The translations under genes and the position numbers were made by a program. A stretch of DNA of 19,221 nt from positions 1 to 19,221 of the forward strand of contig JAPOXB010000161.1 in assembly GCA_026707335.1 (NCBI GenBank). The letters run 5' to 3'. Shown piece by piece: positions 1 through 6,529 of the stretch. Under the pieces are notes generated by a model. The model was not told where the DNA came from and made no database searches. It saw only the letters and a list, made by a program, of their open reading frames with translations. This stretch comes from Chloroflexota bacterium. Lineage in GTDB: Bacteria > Chloroflexota > Dehalococcoidia > Bin125. Each line of letters starts with the position of its first letter. Position 1 is the first letter of the stretch.

Positions 1-77
1 CGCCGCCGGATCGCGTCCCGCGACGGGCGCGAGTCGATCACGTTCGTCTCGTCACCGCCGCACTGCGGACAGTCCAT
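1..77 (-). CDS. nrdR: Transcriptional repressor NrdR, N-terminal fragment (runs off the left edge)
   Basis: Only the first 25 codons are inside the window. They translate to MDCPQCGGDETNVIDSR followed by PSRDAIRR. This is the N-terminal zinc-ribbon signature of NrdR (CPxCG, then TxVxDSR, then a basic IRRRR stretch). The second Cys pair of the zinc ribbon and the ATP-cone domain lie outside. NrdR is known to repress ribonucleotide reductase genes in response to (d)ATP by binding NrdR boxes. Its place downstream of ftsZ resembles Chloroflexota genomes, where ftsZ and nrdR are often neighbours. No Shine-Dalgarno is seen before the ATG, and a TATGAT box sits 6 nt upstream, so translation may be leaderless. 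Identity is confident; nothing can be said about the missing part. Confidence 0.9.
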   Translation of the reverse strand, partial: MDCPQCGGDETNVIDSRPSRDAIRR

Positions 78-83
78 GCGCCG

Positions 84-89
84 ATCATA
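84..89 (-). promoter_or_regulatory. Candidate -10 box (TATGAT) of a leaderless nrdR promoter
   Basis: On the minus strand TATGAT matches the TATAAT consensus at 5 of 6 positions and is separated from the nrdR ATG (77-75) by six bases. The usual transcription start therefore falls on or next to the A of the ATG. There is no purine-rich ribosome binding site between them. No good -35 hexamer is visible 16-18 nt upstream (GACCGC at the 17-nt position). This is inferred from spacing alone. Confidence 0.4.
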
Positions 90-120
90 ACCGCGTCGCG
101 CCGGTGGCGGTCGGCGGCGG

Positions 121-567
121 TCAGACCCCCGGCTCCGGAAGCTGAACTTCCAGGCTGATCAGCGATTCCCGCTTGGACACGGTGAGGCGGAAGTTGTCGA
201 GCACGTCGCGGCCCAGCAGCGATGGCAGCGCCCGGCTGTCGGCCGTCGGTTCGATGAGCTCCAAGGGTCCGTCCCAATGGATGGGGCCCACGTGATCATC
301 GAAGAAGCGGATCGTGCCCGTCCGGGTGATCATCCGGCATATTCCTCCCACGCCGCGCGCGCTGGTGAGCCGGTGGTCGCGCGCCCAATCGAGGTCGGCG
401 TAGCCGGGGAATGCGTCTTCTGCGTCGCTGGGGTTCAGGGTCGTGCGGGCTGCCCCCGTGTCGATGAGGAACCACACCCGCCTGGCGGGCGCGCCTGCAA
501 ACGATACCCTGCCTCGAACCGCGGGCGCGCTCCCGAACTCGGCGTGAAACTCTCCCGCGATGCTCAC
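121..567 (-). CDS. Retropepsin-like aspartic protease domain protein
   Basis: A 148-residue protein with the clan AA hallmarks in order. FLIDTGAARTTL puts the catalytic Asp-Thr-Gly at residues 36-38. A glycine-rich middle around 71-76 could be the flap. LLGRDVLDNF at 117-126 is the hydrophobic-hydrophobic-Gly element that closes retropepsin folds. One DTG in a short chain implies an active homodimer, as in retroviral proteases. No signal peptide or membrane segment is visible, so it is probably cytoplasmic; the substrate is unknown. The start is GTG, overlapping the stop of the upstream 98-codon gene as GTGA, so the two are almost certainly translationally coupled. Its stop lies 43 nt before the nrdR start. 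The family assignment is fairly secure, but proteolytic activity is inferred from the motif only. Confidence 0.75.
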   Translation of the reverse strand: MSIAGEFHAEFGSAPAVRGRVSFAGAPARRVWFLIDTGAARTTLNPSDAEDAFPGYADLDWARDHRLTSARGVGGICRMITRTGTIRFFDDHVGPIHWDGPLELIEPTADSRALPSLLGRDVLDNFRLTVSKRESLISLEVQLPEPGV

Positions 568-860
568 ACGATCAGGACCTCGGGGCGCTCCACGAGGAGC
601 TCAAGCGCCGCTGTCCCTCGCTCCGCCGCCGGGACTGCGGCGTGCAGGGCCTCATCGCTGGGGTAGTAGCGAACCTTCGTGCCCTGGTCGGTGACGATCA
701 CGATTTCGCCGGGGTGGTCGCGGAGGGCGTCCTCCCGGATCGCGCAGAGCCTCCGGTAGTTCGCGTCGTACTCGGCGAACCGCGCCCGGAGCGCCTCCAG
801 TTCCGGCCCGTCGGGCAGCCCGATCTCGATCGTCGCTTCCCCGACTCTGAACTTCGCCAC
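564..860 (-). CDS. Small DUF5678-like protein, partner of the retropepsin-like gene
   Basis: A 98-residue protein of unknown function. I chose the GTG at 860-858 because a good ribosome binding site (GGAAGGGA) ends 5 nt upstream; the longer frame starting with TTG at 923 would begin inside the terminator T-run. Residues 1-13 form a short beta-like start (AKFRVGEATIEIGLP). Residues 19-48 are a charged helix (ELEALRARFAEYDANYRRL). Then follow a strand HPGEIVIVTDQGTKVRYY (49-66), a helix from SDEALHAAV and a final strand EVLIV. The 'pGE.V.v...V..y.sdeaL......EvLiv' pattern resembles DUF5678, which I recall near retropepsin-like genes; this is from memory, not a search. It overlaps the protease gene by 4 nt (GTGA). 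It could be an inhibitor, adaptor or substrate of that protease, but nothing in the sequence proves this. Confidence 0.7.
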   Translation of the reverse strand: MAKFRVGEATIEIGLPDGPELEALRARFAEYDANYRRLCAIREDALRDHPGEIVIVTDQGTKVRYYPSDEALHAAVPAAERGTAALELLVERPEVLIV

Positions 861-887
861 GATGTCCCTTCCCGCGCTTGCCGTTAC

Positions 888-916
888 ATGATAGCCCGCT
901 TCGGGCAGGCTGTGTC
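888..916 (-). promoter_or_regulatory. Weak candidate promoter for the DUF5678-like/retropepsin pair
   Basis: Minus-strand TATCAT (893-888) matches the -10 consensus at 5 of 6 bases. With a 17-nt spacer, GACACA (916-911) matches the -35 consensus at 3 of 6. A start near 881 would give a leader of about 20 nt containing the GGAAGGGA ribosome binding site. A promoter is expected here because a strong terminator lies just upstream, but the -35 is poor. Confidence 0.25.
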
Positions 917-921
917 CCCCC

Positions 922-970
922 AAAAAAAAATCGGGGGAGCGGCGCTATCTCCCAATGACGCCGCTCCCCC
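922..970 (-). terminator. Rho-independent terminator of the dcw operon, downstream of ftsZ
   Basis: A perfect 12-bp inverted repeat (933-944 with 959-970, GGGGGAGCGGCG and its complement) encloses a 14-nt loop. On the minus strand it is followed after two bases by nine T residues (930-922). This is a textbook intrinsic terminator in the direction of ftsZ, and it separates the dcw transcript from the two small genes beyond it. In the plus direction there is no T-run after the hairpin, so it is unidirectional. Confidence 0.93.
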
Positions 971-978
971 TGGTCGTG

Positions 979-997
979 CTGGCTCGTGAGGAGCCAG
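979..997 (-). other. Stem-loop in the ftsZ 3' untranslated region
   Basis: A perfect 7-bp stem (CTGGCTC at 979-985 with GAGCCAG at 991-997) and a 5-nt loop, lying between ftsZ and its terminator. No T-run follows, so it is not a terminator by itself. It may protect the transcript end or pause polymerase. Confidence 0.5.
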
Positions 998-1029
998 TGA
1001 ATTTGCGAGTCCGGCCCTCCTTCCCTGGT

Positions 1030-1047
1030 CGGCGGGATCTCCCGCCG
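1030..1047 (-). other. Stem-loop immediately after the ftsZ stop codon
   Basis: A 7-bp GC stem (CGGCGGG at 1030-1036 with CCCGCCG at 1041-1047) with a 4-nt loop, starting 5 nt past the ftsZ TAG. It is the first of three consecutive hairpins between ftsZ and the end of the transcript. The function is inferred to be mRNA end structure; nothing more can be read from it. Confidence 0.5.
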
Positions 1048-1052
1048 GCGCC

Positions 1053-2138
1053 CTAGCGCACCGCGACGCGTCGCCGGCGCAGGAAGGCGGGCAACTCCAC
1101 GTCGTCGCTGGCCAGCCCGACCTCGTCGAGCAGGTCGGCCGACCAGCGGTCGTTCTCGATGGCGACCGGCGTCTCCTCCTCGACCTCGTGGCGGGACGGG
1201 AAGCCGGTGGCGATCACGGTCATCACGATCTCGTCGCCGATGTTCGGCTTGACGGCCGTGCCGAAGATGATCTCCGCGTCGGGGTCGACCATCTCCTGGA
1301 TGACCTTGGCGGCCATGTTGAGCTCCATGAGGCCCAGGTCGCCCGACGAGGTGACGTTGAACAGCACCTTGTGCGCGCCCGTGATGTCGGTCTCCAACAG
1401 CGGGCTGGCGATCGCCGCCTGCGCCGCGTCGACGGCGCGGTTGGAGCCGCTGCCCCGCCCGATCGCCATCAGCGCCTGGCCGCCCTCGCCCATGACCTTC
1501 TTGACGTCGTTGAAGTCGAGGTTGATCTCGCCCGGCGTGGTGATCACGTCGGCGATGCCGCTGATCCCCTGGCGCAGGACGTCGTCGGCCAGCGCGAAGG
1601 CCTTGGTCGCCGACACCTCCTCGCCCACCAGGCTCAGCAGGCGGTCGTTGGGGATGGTGATGACCGTGTCGGCGTGCTTCTCCAAGCGATGCACGCCGGC
1701 CTGCGCCACCTGCCGCCGCGTCGCGCCCTCGAAGGCGAAGGGCTTGGTGACGACTGCGATCGTCAGCGCCCCGGCCTGCTTGGCGACCTCGGCCACGACG
1801 GGCGCCGCGCCCGTCCCGGTGCCGCCGCCCATGCCGGCCGCGACGAACACCATGTCCATGCCGCGCACGGCCTCCAGCAGGTCGGCGCGCGATTCGTCGG
1901 CCGCTTTCTCGCCCAGGGCCGGGTCGCCGCCGACGCCCAGCCCGCGCGACACGCGGTCGCCGACCCGGATCGCCTCCGGCGCGCGGCTGTGCTCCAGCTG
2001 CTGCGCGTCGGTGTTCACCGCCATGAAGCGGACCCCGCTGATCCCCTCCTCGATCATTCGGTTGACGGCGTTGCATCCGCCGCCGCCGACGCCGATCACC
2101 TTGATCGGCGGCAGGCCGCCGTTCTCGTTCCCAGACAT
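1053..2138 (-). CDS. ftsZ: Cell division protein FtsZ
   Basis: Tubulin-like GTPase that polymerises into the Z ring at midcell. The 361 residues carry the nucleotide-binding loop GVGGGGCNAVNRM (16-28), NTDAQ (42-46), the tubulin signature GGGTGTG (104-110) and the T7 synergy loop NLDFND (206-211), whose Asp residues drive GTP hydrolysis in the next subunit. The globular core ends near ATGF. Only about 30 residues of linker separate it from the C-terminal peptide DDVELPAFLRRRR, which would bind FtsA, and the chain ends in a basic tail (VAVR). The ATG is preceded by GGAGAG at 4 nt spacing. It is the last gene of the operon: a 93-nt gap follows ftsA, and three hairpins ending in a terminator lie downstream. 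The short linker is unusual compared with the 50 or more residues common elsewhere. Identity is certain. Confidence 0.98.
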   Translation of the reverse strand: MSGNENGGLPPIKVIGVGGGGCNAVNRMIEEGISGVRFMAVNTDAQQLEHSRAPEAIRVGDRVSRGLGVGGDPALGEKAADESRADLLEAVRGMDMVFVAAGMGGGTGTGAAPVVAEVAKQAGALTIAVVTKPFAFEGATRRQVAQAGVHRLEKHADTVITIPNDRLLSLVGEEVSATKAFALADDVLRQGISGIADVITTPGEINLDFNDVKKVMGEGGQALMAIGRGSGSNRAVDAAQAAIASPLLETDITGAHKVLFNVTSSGDLGLMELNMAAKVIQEMVDPDAEIIFGTAVKPNIGDEIVMTVIATGFPSRHEVEEETPVAIENDRWSADLLDEVGLASDDVELPAFLRRRRVAVR

Positions 2139-2164
2139 CCGGCTCTCCGTCTACCCCGCCACCA

Positions 2165-2181
2165 GTCGTTGGGGTCGTTGG
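2165..2181. repeat. Short direct repeat in the ftsA-ftsZ gap
   Basis: GTCGTTGG occurs twice (2165-2172 and 2174-2181) with a 9-nt period in the 93-nt gap between ftsA and ftsZ. No convincing promoter hexamers were found with it on the minus strand. It might be a protein-binding site or chance. The rest of this gap holds only the ftsZ ribosome binding site. Confidence 0.25.
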
Positions 2182-2231
2182 TTGCCGGCCGGCGCGCTCC
2201 CCCAGTTGAGCCCGCCGGTGGGGCGGTGGTG

Positions 2232-3485
2232 CTATTGCGGCAGAAAGACCCTCCCTAACCGGCCGACGCCGCGGAACAGGCCCAAGACACTGCCGCCCGC
2301 CGGCATGCGCAGCCGCAGGGGCTGCCCGATGGGTTCCATGAACGCTTCCGTCATCCAGCGCAGCACGCCCAGGCTGGTCGCGTACGCCGGTCCCGACACT
2401 TGATCCGCGAGGCCGTACACCTCGGGTACCTGGCCGATGCGCGCCGGCAGGCCGGTGCGCCGCTCGGCCAGGGTCGTGATGCCCTCCAGCTCGGCCGTGC
2501 CGCCGCCGATCACCAGCCCGGCCGAGATCGCCTCGATGTGCCCCGCCCGCTTCACCTCGCCGAGGGCCATGGAGAGGATCTCCTCGACCCGCGCTTCGAC
2601 GATCTCCACGATCAGCCGCCGCGAGATCTCCCGCCGCTCCTCCTGCCCGAAGGCCGACAGCGTGACCGCCTCGTCGCCGGCGATCTGGTCCGCCAGGGCC
2701 GCGCCGTACCGCGTCTTGGCCTGGTCGGCGACCATGAAGGGGCAGCGCAGCCCGGCGACGAGGTCGCGGGTGACGTGCGTGCCGCCGATCGGCAGCGAGG
2801 CCGTATGCACGATGGCGCCGTCGACGTGCACCGCGATGTCGGTCGTGCCGCCGCCGATGTCGAGCGCGACGACGCCCTCCTGCTGCTCGTCGGGGTCCAG
2901 CACGGCCGAGGACATCGCCACCGGCCCCGCGATCAGCGCCTCGACCTGCACGTCGGCCCCCTCGACGCACTTCATCACGTTCTGCAGCGCGTTCACGCCG
3001 CCCGTCACGATGTGCATCTCCACGTCGAGCCGCTGCCCGTGCATCGCCACCGGGTCCGACACGCGGTCCTGCCCGTCGACGACGAAGTAGCGCGGCAGCG
3101 CGTGCATCAGCTCGCGGTTGCTCTTCAGGCTGACGTTGCGGGCCGCGTCGATGACGCGCTGCGCGTCGTCGGGGCTGATCGGCCGGCCGACGTCGGGCAC
3201 GGCCACGATGCCGCGGTTGTTGAGCGACGAGAGGTGCGCCCCGGAGATGCTCACGCCGGCCGAGAGGATGCGCGTGCCCGAGGCTCGCTCCGCCTTCTCG
3301 ATCGACAGGTTGATCGCCTCCGTGGCCTGGCCGATGCTGCTGATCTGCCCCTTCTCGATGCCCGCCGAGGGCACCACCCCCGCTCCCAGGATGCGCAGCA
3401 TCCCGCCCTCCGAGGCGTCGCCCACGATGGTGGCGATCTTCGTGCTGCCCAGATCGATGGCCGCGATCGCGTGTCCTCTGACCAT
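2232..3485 (-). CDS. ftsA: Cell division protein FtsA
   Basis: Actin-like ATPase that tethers FtsZ filaments to the membrane and recruits later division proteins. The 417 residues show phosphate-1 AAIDLGSTK (8-16), the FtsA-specific 1C subdomain (about 73-165), phosphate-2 VVALDIGGGTTDIAV (205-219) and the adenosine motif GLVIGGGTAELEG (323-335). The C-terminus (SVLGLFRGVGRLGRVFLPQ, 399-417) is an amphipathic segment with regularly spaced hydrophobic and Arg residues, matching the membrane-targeting helix. The ATG is preceded by AAGGAG 6 nt upstream. It follows ftsQ by 65 nt, a gap that contains a small GC hairpin (3505-3519), and precedes ftsZ by 93 nt. FtsA together with FtsZ fits Chloroflexota but not Actinobacteria, which lack FtsA. 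Confidence 0.97.
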   Translation of the reverse strand: MVRGHAIAAIDLGSTKIATIVGDASEGGMLRILGAGVVPSAGIEKGQISSIGQATEAINLSIEKAERASGTRILSAGVSISGAHLSSLNNRGIVAVPDVGRPISPDDAQRVIDAARNVSLKSNRELMHALPRYFVVDGQDRVSDPVAMHGQRLDVEMHIVTGGVNALQNVMKCVEGADVQVEALIAGPVAMSSAVLDPDEQQEGVVALDIGGGTTDIAVHVDGAIVHTASLPIGGTHVTRDLVAGLRCPFMVADQAKTRYGAALADQIAGDEAVTLSAFGQEERREISRRLIVEIVEARVEEILSMALGEVKRAGHIEAISAGLVIGGGTAELEGITTLAERRTGLPARIGQVPEVYGLADQVSGPAYATSLGVLRWMTEAFMEPIGQPLRLRMPAGGSVLGLFRGVGRLGRVFLPQ

Positions 3486-3550
3486 CTCCGTCTCCTTACT
3501 CCCTCGCGCCCGCGGCGCGGCTCCGACTCAACTGCGCGCGCGCGGCGCGC

Positions 3551-4459
3551 CTACGACGGGTCGCCCCCCACCACGCCCTCCGGCGTGATCCGGGTCGCCC
3601 GGCCTAAGCCCAAACCGATCTCCACGGCCGGCCGCGTGCCGAAGCGCAGGTCGGCCGTCAGCAGCGGTTCGCCCCGCCGCTGCGCCTCGAACTCCAGCTC
3701 TTGCCAAACCGAGTACTTGAACTCGAAGCCCTGCGCGTCGCCGAAGGTCACCCGCCCGTGGCGCGTGACCACCGTCAGCCCCTGCCGCAGCGACCATTCG
3801 AACGCCACGATCTCCGGGCCGTTCAGCGGCACGCCGATCTCCTCGATGCGCTGGATCAACGCCACCGCGTCGAGGCCGACGTGCGTCCCCGCCCGGATCG
3901 CCGGCAGCGACGACACCTGCCGCACGATGATGCTGTCGGGCGGCGCCTCCAGCCCGTCCAGCACGACGCCTTCGCGGTCCACCGCCCAAACCTCGCCCTG
4001 CGCCATCCAGCGCACCCAGGGAGTGCGCTCCCAGACGTGCACGTGGATCGTGTTGGGCCACTCGCGCCGCAGCGAGGCGTCGTAAATCAGCGGCTGCTCG
4101 CGGATGCGGGCGCGGGCCGCGTTGAGGTCGGCGAGCAGGATGTTCTCGCCCGTGACCGCGGCCAGCTGCGCGATCGCGTCGGGCGACACCCGCTCCGACC
4201 CGCTCACCGTGACCGTGCGGATCTCCATCATGCGCGAGTTGAGCACCGCGATCGCGCCGGCCGCCGCCGCCGCCAGGATCAGCAGCACGATCAGCGTCAG
4301 CCACGGCGGACCTCCGCCCTGGGCCTCGTCGACCTCCGGCGGCGCCAGCGTGCCCTCGGCCGTCGTGGCCGCCTGGTCGCGGTAGAGCGGGTCGCTGGGC
4401 GTGACGCTCTCCGTGAAGGCGCCCCGGTTGAACGGCGTCGGCCGGGTCGGCTCAGGCAT
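3551..4459 (-). CDS. ftsQ: Cell division protein FtsQ (POTRA domain)
   Basis: Bitopic membrane protein that links cytoplasmic and periplasmic parts of the divisome and binds FtsL and its partner. The 302 residues have a Pro-rich cytoplasmic tail (1-52), one membrane segment WLTLIVLLILAAAAAGAIAV (53-72), a POTRA domain (about 78-147, beginning IRTVTVSGSERVS and ending WPNTIHVHVWERTP) and a FtsQ/DivIB beta domain with W-A-V-D-R-E-G-V-V-L. Membrane topology is N-in, C-out. The ATG lies inside the end of ddl (8-nt overlap), so it is probably translated by coupling. A 65-nt gap separates it from ftsA. Its length is normal for the family. Sequence conservation of FtsQ is low, but the domain order and position before ftsA make the call firm. 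Confidence 0.93.
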   Translation of the reverse strand: MPEPTRPTPFNRGAFTESVTPSDPLYRDQAATTAEGTLAPPEVDEAQGGGPPWLTLIVLLILAAAAAGAIAVLNSRMMEIRTVTVSGSERVSPDAIAQLAAVTGENILLADLNAARARIREQPLIYDASLRREWPNTIHVHVWERTPWVRWMAQGEVWAVDREGVVLDGLEAPPDSIIVRQVSSLPAIRAGTHVGLDAVALIQRIEEIGVPLNGPEIVAFEWSLRQGLTVVTRHGRVTFGDAQGFEFKYSVWQELEFEAQRRGEPLLTADLRFGTRPAVEIGLGLGRATRITPEGVVGGDPS

Positions 4460-5567
4460 CGGCCCGCCTCCCCCCGGCGCGCTCCAGCGCCAGCCGCGCC
4501 AGCCGCTCGATGAGCGCCGGGAACGACAGCCCGGCCGCCTCCCACAGCCGCGGGAACATGCTCGCGCTGGTGAAGCCGGGCAGCGTGTTGATCTCGTTGA
4601 CGAACAACTCGTCCTCGCCGCGCAGGAAGAAATCGACCCGCGCGAAACCGGCGCAGTCGATCGCCTCGAAGGCCGCCACCGCGAGCGCCCGCGCCCGCTC
4701 CGCCACCGCCGGCGCGACGTCGGCCCGCACGATCAACTCCGTCTCCGGGTCCTCGTACTTGGCGACGTAGTCGTAGAAGTCGCGGCCGGTGCGGATCTCG
4801 CCCGGCGGCGTCGCCTCGGCCCCGCCGCCCTGCGACGCCGGACGCTCCAGCACCGCGCACTCCAGCTCCCGTCCCTCGATCCCCTCCTCCACGACCACCT
4901 TGCGGTCGAAGCGCAGGGCCTCATCGACGGCCGGACCGATCGCCTCGCGGTCGTGGATCTTCACGACGCCCACGCTGCTGCCCGAGTTCGCCGCCTTGGC
5001 GAACAGCGGCGCCGGCATCGCGGCCAGCGCCCGCTCGATGTTCTCCCGATCCGACGCCCAGGCGGCCGCCGTCACGACCTGGGTGCGCGGCAGCGGCAGC
5101 CCCGCCCCCGCGAAGGCCGCCTTCATCAGCGTCTTGTCCAGGCCGATCGCCGAGGCGGCGACGCCCGCCCCCACGTAGGGCAGGCCGCACAGTTCGAGCA
5201 GCCCTTGCAGGCTGCCGTCCTCGCCGGTCCGGCCGTGCACGAGCGGGAAGGCGAGCTCGACATCGGCCAGCGCCGACAGGGCGGCGGGCGCGGCCAGCAG
5301 GCCGCCGCGCGGGCCCGAGGCCGCCGGGACGCACTCCGGCGCCCCGCGGTCCATCGCCGCGATCAGCGCCCGTGAGGCCGCCGCGTCGTGCCACGAGCCG
5401 TCGTGCCCGATGGCGACCGGGACCGCGGCGATGCGCGCCGGGTCGGCCGCGGCGAGCACCGCCCGCGCCGAGCGCACGGAGATCGTGTGCTCCGTCGAGG
5501 CGCCGCCGAACGGCACGGCCATGCGCAGCGGAGCTCCCCGTCCGGGGGCAGTGAGGCGTTCGCTCAT
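4452..5567 (-). CDS. ddl: D-alanine--D-alanine ligase
   Basis: ATP-grasp enzyme that joins two D-Ala residues to make the dipeptide used by MurF. The 371 residues show the N-terminal FGGASTEHTISVRSA (20-34), the ATP-binding KAANSGSSVGVVK (191-203), the omega loop FYDYVAKYED (264-273) and the Mg-binding NEINTLPGFTSASMFPRLW (324-342). The omega-loop pair Lys270-Tyr271 is the D-Ala-type signature; Phe at the Tyr position marks D-lactate-accepting ligases. It should therefore make D-Ala-D-Ala. The ATG overlaps the murB stop (ATGA) and follows AGGGGGG at 6 nt. A second Met at residue 16 is closer to the usual family start, but the coupled, well-spaced first ATG is preferred. The same reading frame continues open upstream through murB; that extension is a GC artefact. 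Confidence 0.96.
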   Translation of the reverse strand: MSERLTAPGRGAPLRMAVPFGGASTEHTISVRSARAVLAAADPARIAAVPVAIGHDGSWHDAAASRALIAAMDRGAPECVPAASGPRGGLLAAPAALSALADVELAFPLVHGRTGEDGSLQGLLELCGLPYVGAGVAASAIGLDKTLMKAAFAGAGLPLPRTQVVTAAAWASDRENIERALAAMPAPLFAKAANSGSSVGVVKIHDREAIGPAVDEALRFDRKVVVEEGIEGRELECAVLERPASQGGGAEATPPGEIRTGRDFYDYVAKYEDPETELIVRADVAPAVAERARALAVAAFEAIDCAGFARVDFFLRGEDELFVNEINTLPGFTSASMFPRLWEAAGLSFPALIERLARLALERAGGRRADA

Positions 5568-6529
5568 GCCACGCCCCCCTCGTGATCGCCGACCAGCGTC
5601 ACCTCGCGCTGCAACTCGACGCCGAACTGCTCGTGCACGCGGCGCCGGGCCAGGTCCATCAGCGCCGCCACGTCGGCCGCGCGCGCCGCGCCCGTGTTGA
5701 GGAAGTAGTTCGTGTGCTTCTCGCTGATCTGCGCGTCGCCGATGCGGTGCCCGCGCAGCCCCACCTGGTCGATCAGCCACCAGGCGGGCCGGCCGCCGGC
5801 CGCGTCGGCGGGCGGGTTCTTGAACACCGAGCCGGCGTTGCGGCCGCGCGGCGCCGATCGCTTGCGGCGCTCCTCCAGCGTCGCGATGCGGGCCAGGGCC
5901 GCGTCGGCGTCGCCGGCCTCCAGCGCGAAGTCGAGGTCGGTGATCACCCGATCGCCCAGCCGCCCGCGCGTGAACGCGCTCGAGCGGTAGGCCAGCCCCA
6001 GGTCGGCGGCGTCGAGGCGGGCCGCCGCGCCGCGCGGCTCGAACGTGTCGATCGAGACCAGCACGTCGGCCAGGCAGCCGCCGTAGGCGCCGGCGTTGTA
6101 GACCACCGCGCCGCCCAGCGTGCCGGGGATGCCCGCCGCCCACTCGAGCCCGTGCAGCCCCGCCCGCGCCGTCGATCGGGCCAGCCGCGCGAAGGACGCG
6201 CCGGCCTCGGCCCGCAGCCGCACCTGGCCGCCGGCCGCCTCGGGCTCGTCCACGGCGTTCGCCTTGTTCTCGATCACGATGCCCCGGATGCCGCCGTCGC
6301 CGACCAGGATGTTGGAGCCCGAGCCCAGGATGAAGCGCGCCAGCCCCGCGTCGGCCGCGACCTGCGCCGCCCGGCGCAGCGCCTCGCGGTCGTGCACGCG
6401 CGCGTAGACGTCGGCCGGGCCGCCGACGCCGAACGTCGTGTGCCGCGACATCGGCTCCTGCTCGCGCACGACGCCTCCGCCGGCCTCGACGATCGATCGC
6501 ATCTGCGTCAGCACGCGCGTCGCGCTCAT
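5564..6529 (-). CDS. murB: UDP-N-acetylmuramate dehydrogenase MurB
   Basis: FAD enzyme that reduces UDP-GlcNAc-enolpyruvate to UDP-MurNAc with NADPH, in the cytoplasm. The 321 residues contain the FAD motifs HTTFGVGGPAD (30-40), LGSGSNILV (68-76) and AAGIPGTLGGAVVYNAGAYG (131-150). They also contain substrate residues YRSSAF (181-186, catalytic Arg182), the proton-donor Ser234 in AGSVFKNP, ISEKHTNYFLNTG (268-280) and the catalytic Glu309 near the end. The length suits the shorter (type II-like) class rather than the E. coli enzyme. Start and stop are shared with murC (ATGA) and ddl (ATGA). The gene sits between murC and ddl, an order also common in other phyla. Confidence 0.97.
   Translation of the reverse strand: MSATRVLTQMRSIVEAGGGVVREQEPMSRHTTFGVGGPADVYARVHDREALRRAAQVAADAGLARFILGSGSNILVGDGGIRGIVIENKANAVDEPEAAGGQVRLRAEAGASFARLARSTARAGLHGLEWAAGIPGTLGGAVVYNAGAYGGCLADVLVSIDTFEPRGAAARLDAADLGLAYRSSAFTRGRLGDRVITDLDFALEAGDADAALARIATLEERRKRSAPRGRNAGSVFKNPPADAAGGRPAWWLIDQVGLRGHRIGDAQISEKHTNYFLNTGAARAADVAALMDLARRRVHEQFGVELQREVTLVGDHEGGVA

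Noticed and set aside
861..923. TTG start at 923 for the DUF5678-like gene
   Set aside because: It would begin at the T-run of the dcw terminator and has no ribosome binding site; the GTG at 860 has GGAAGGGA at good spacing.
652..2970. 772-codon minus-strand frame across the terminator, ftsZ and ftsA
   Set aside because: It runs through ftsZ, ftsA and a strong terminator in the wrong frame and is extremely Arg/Gly-rich.
2400..4085. 561-codon plus-strand open frame opposite ftsA and ftsQ, and similar long antisense frames along the whole cluster
   Set aside because: Composition is Arg/His/Asp/Ala-rich without domains, and each lies antisense to a gene with clear family motifs; typical shadow frames in GC-rich DNA.
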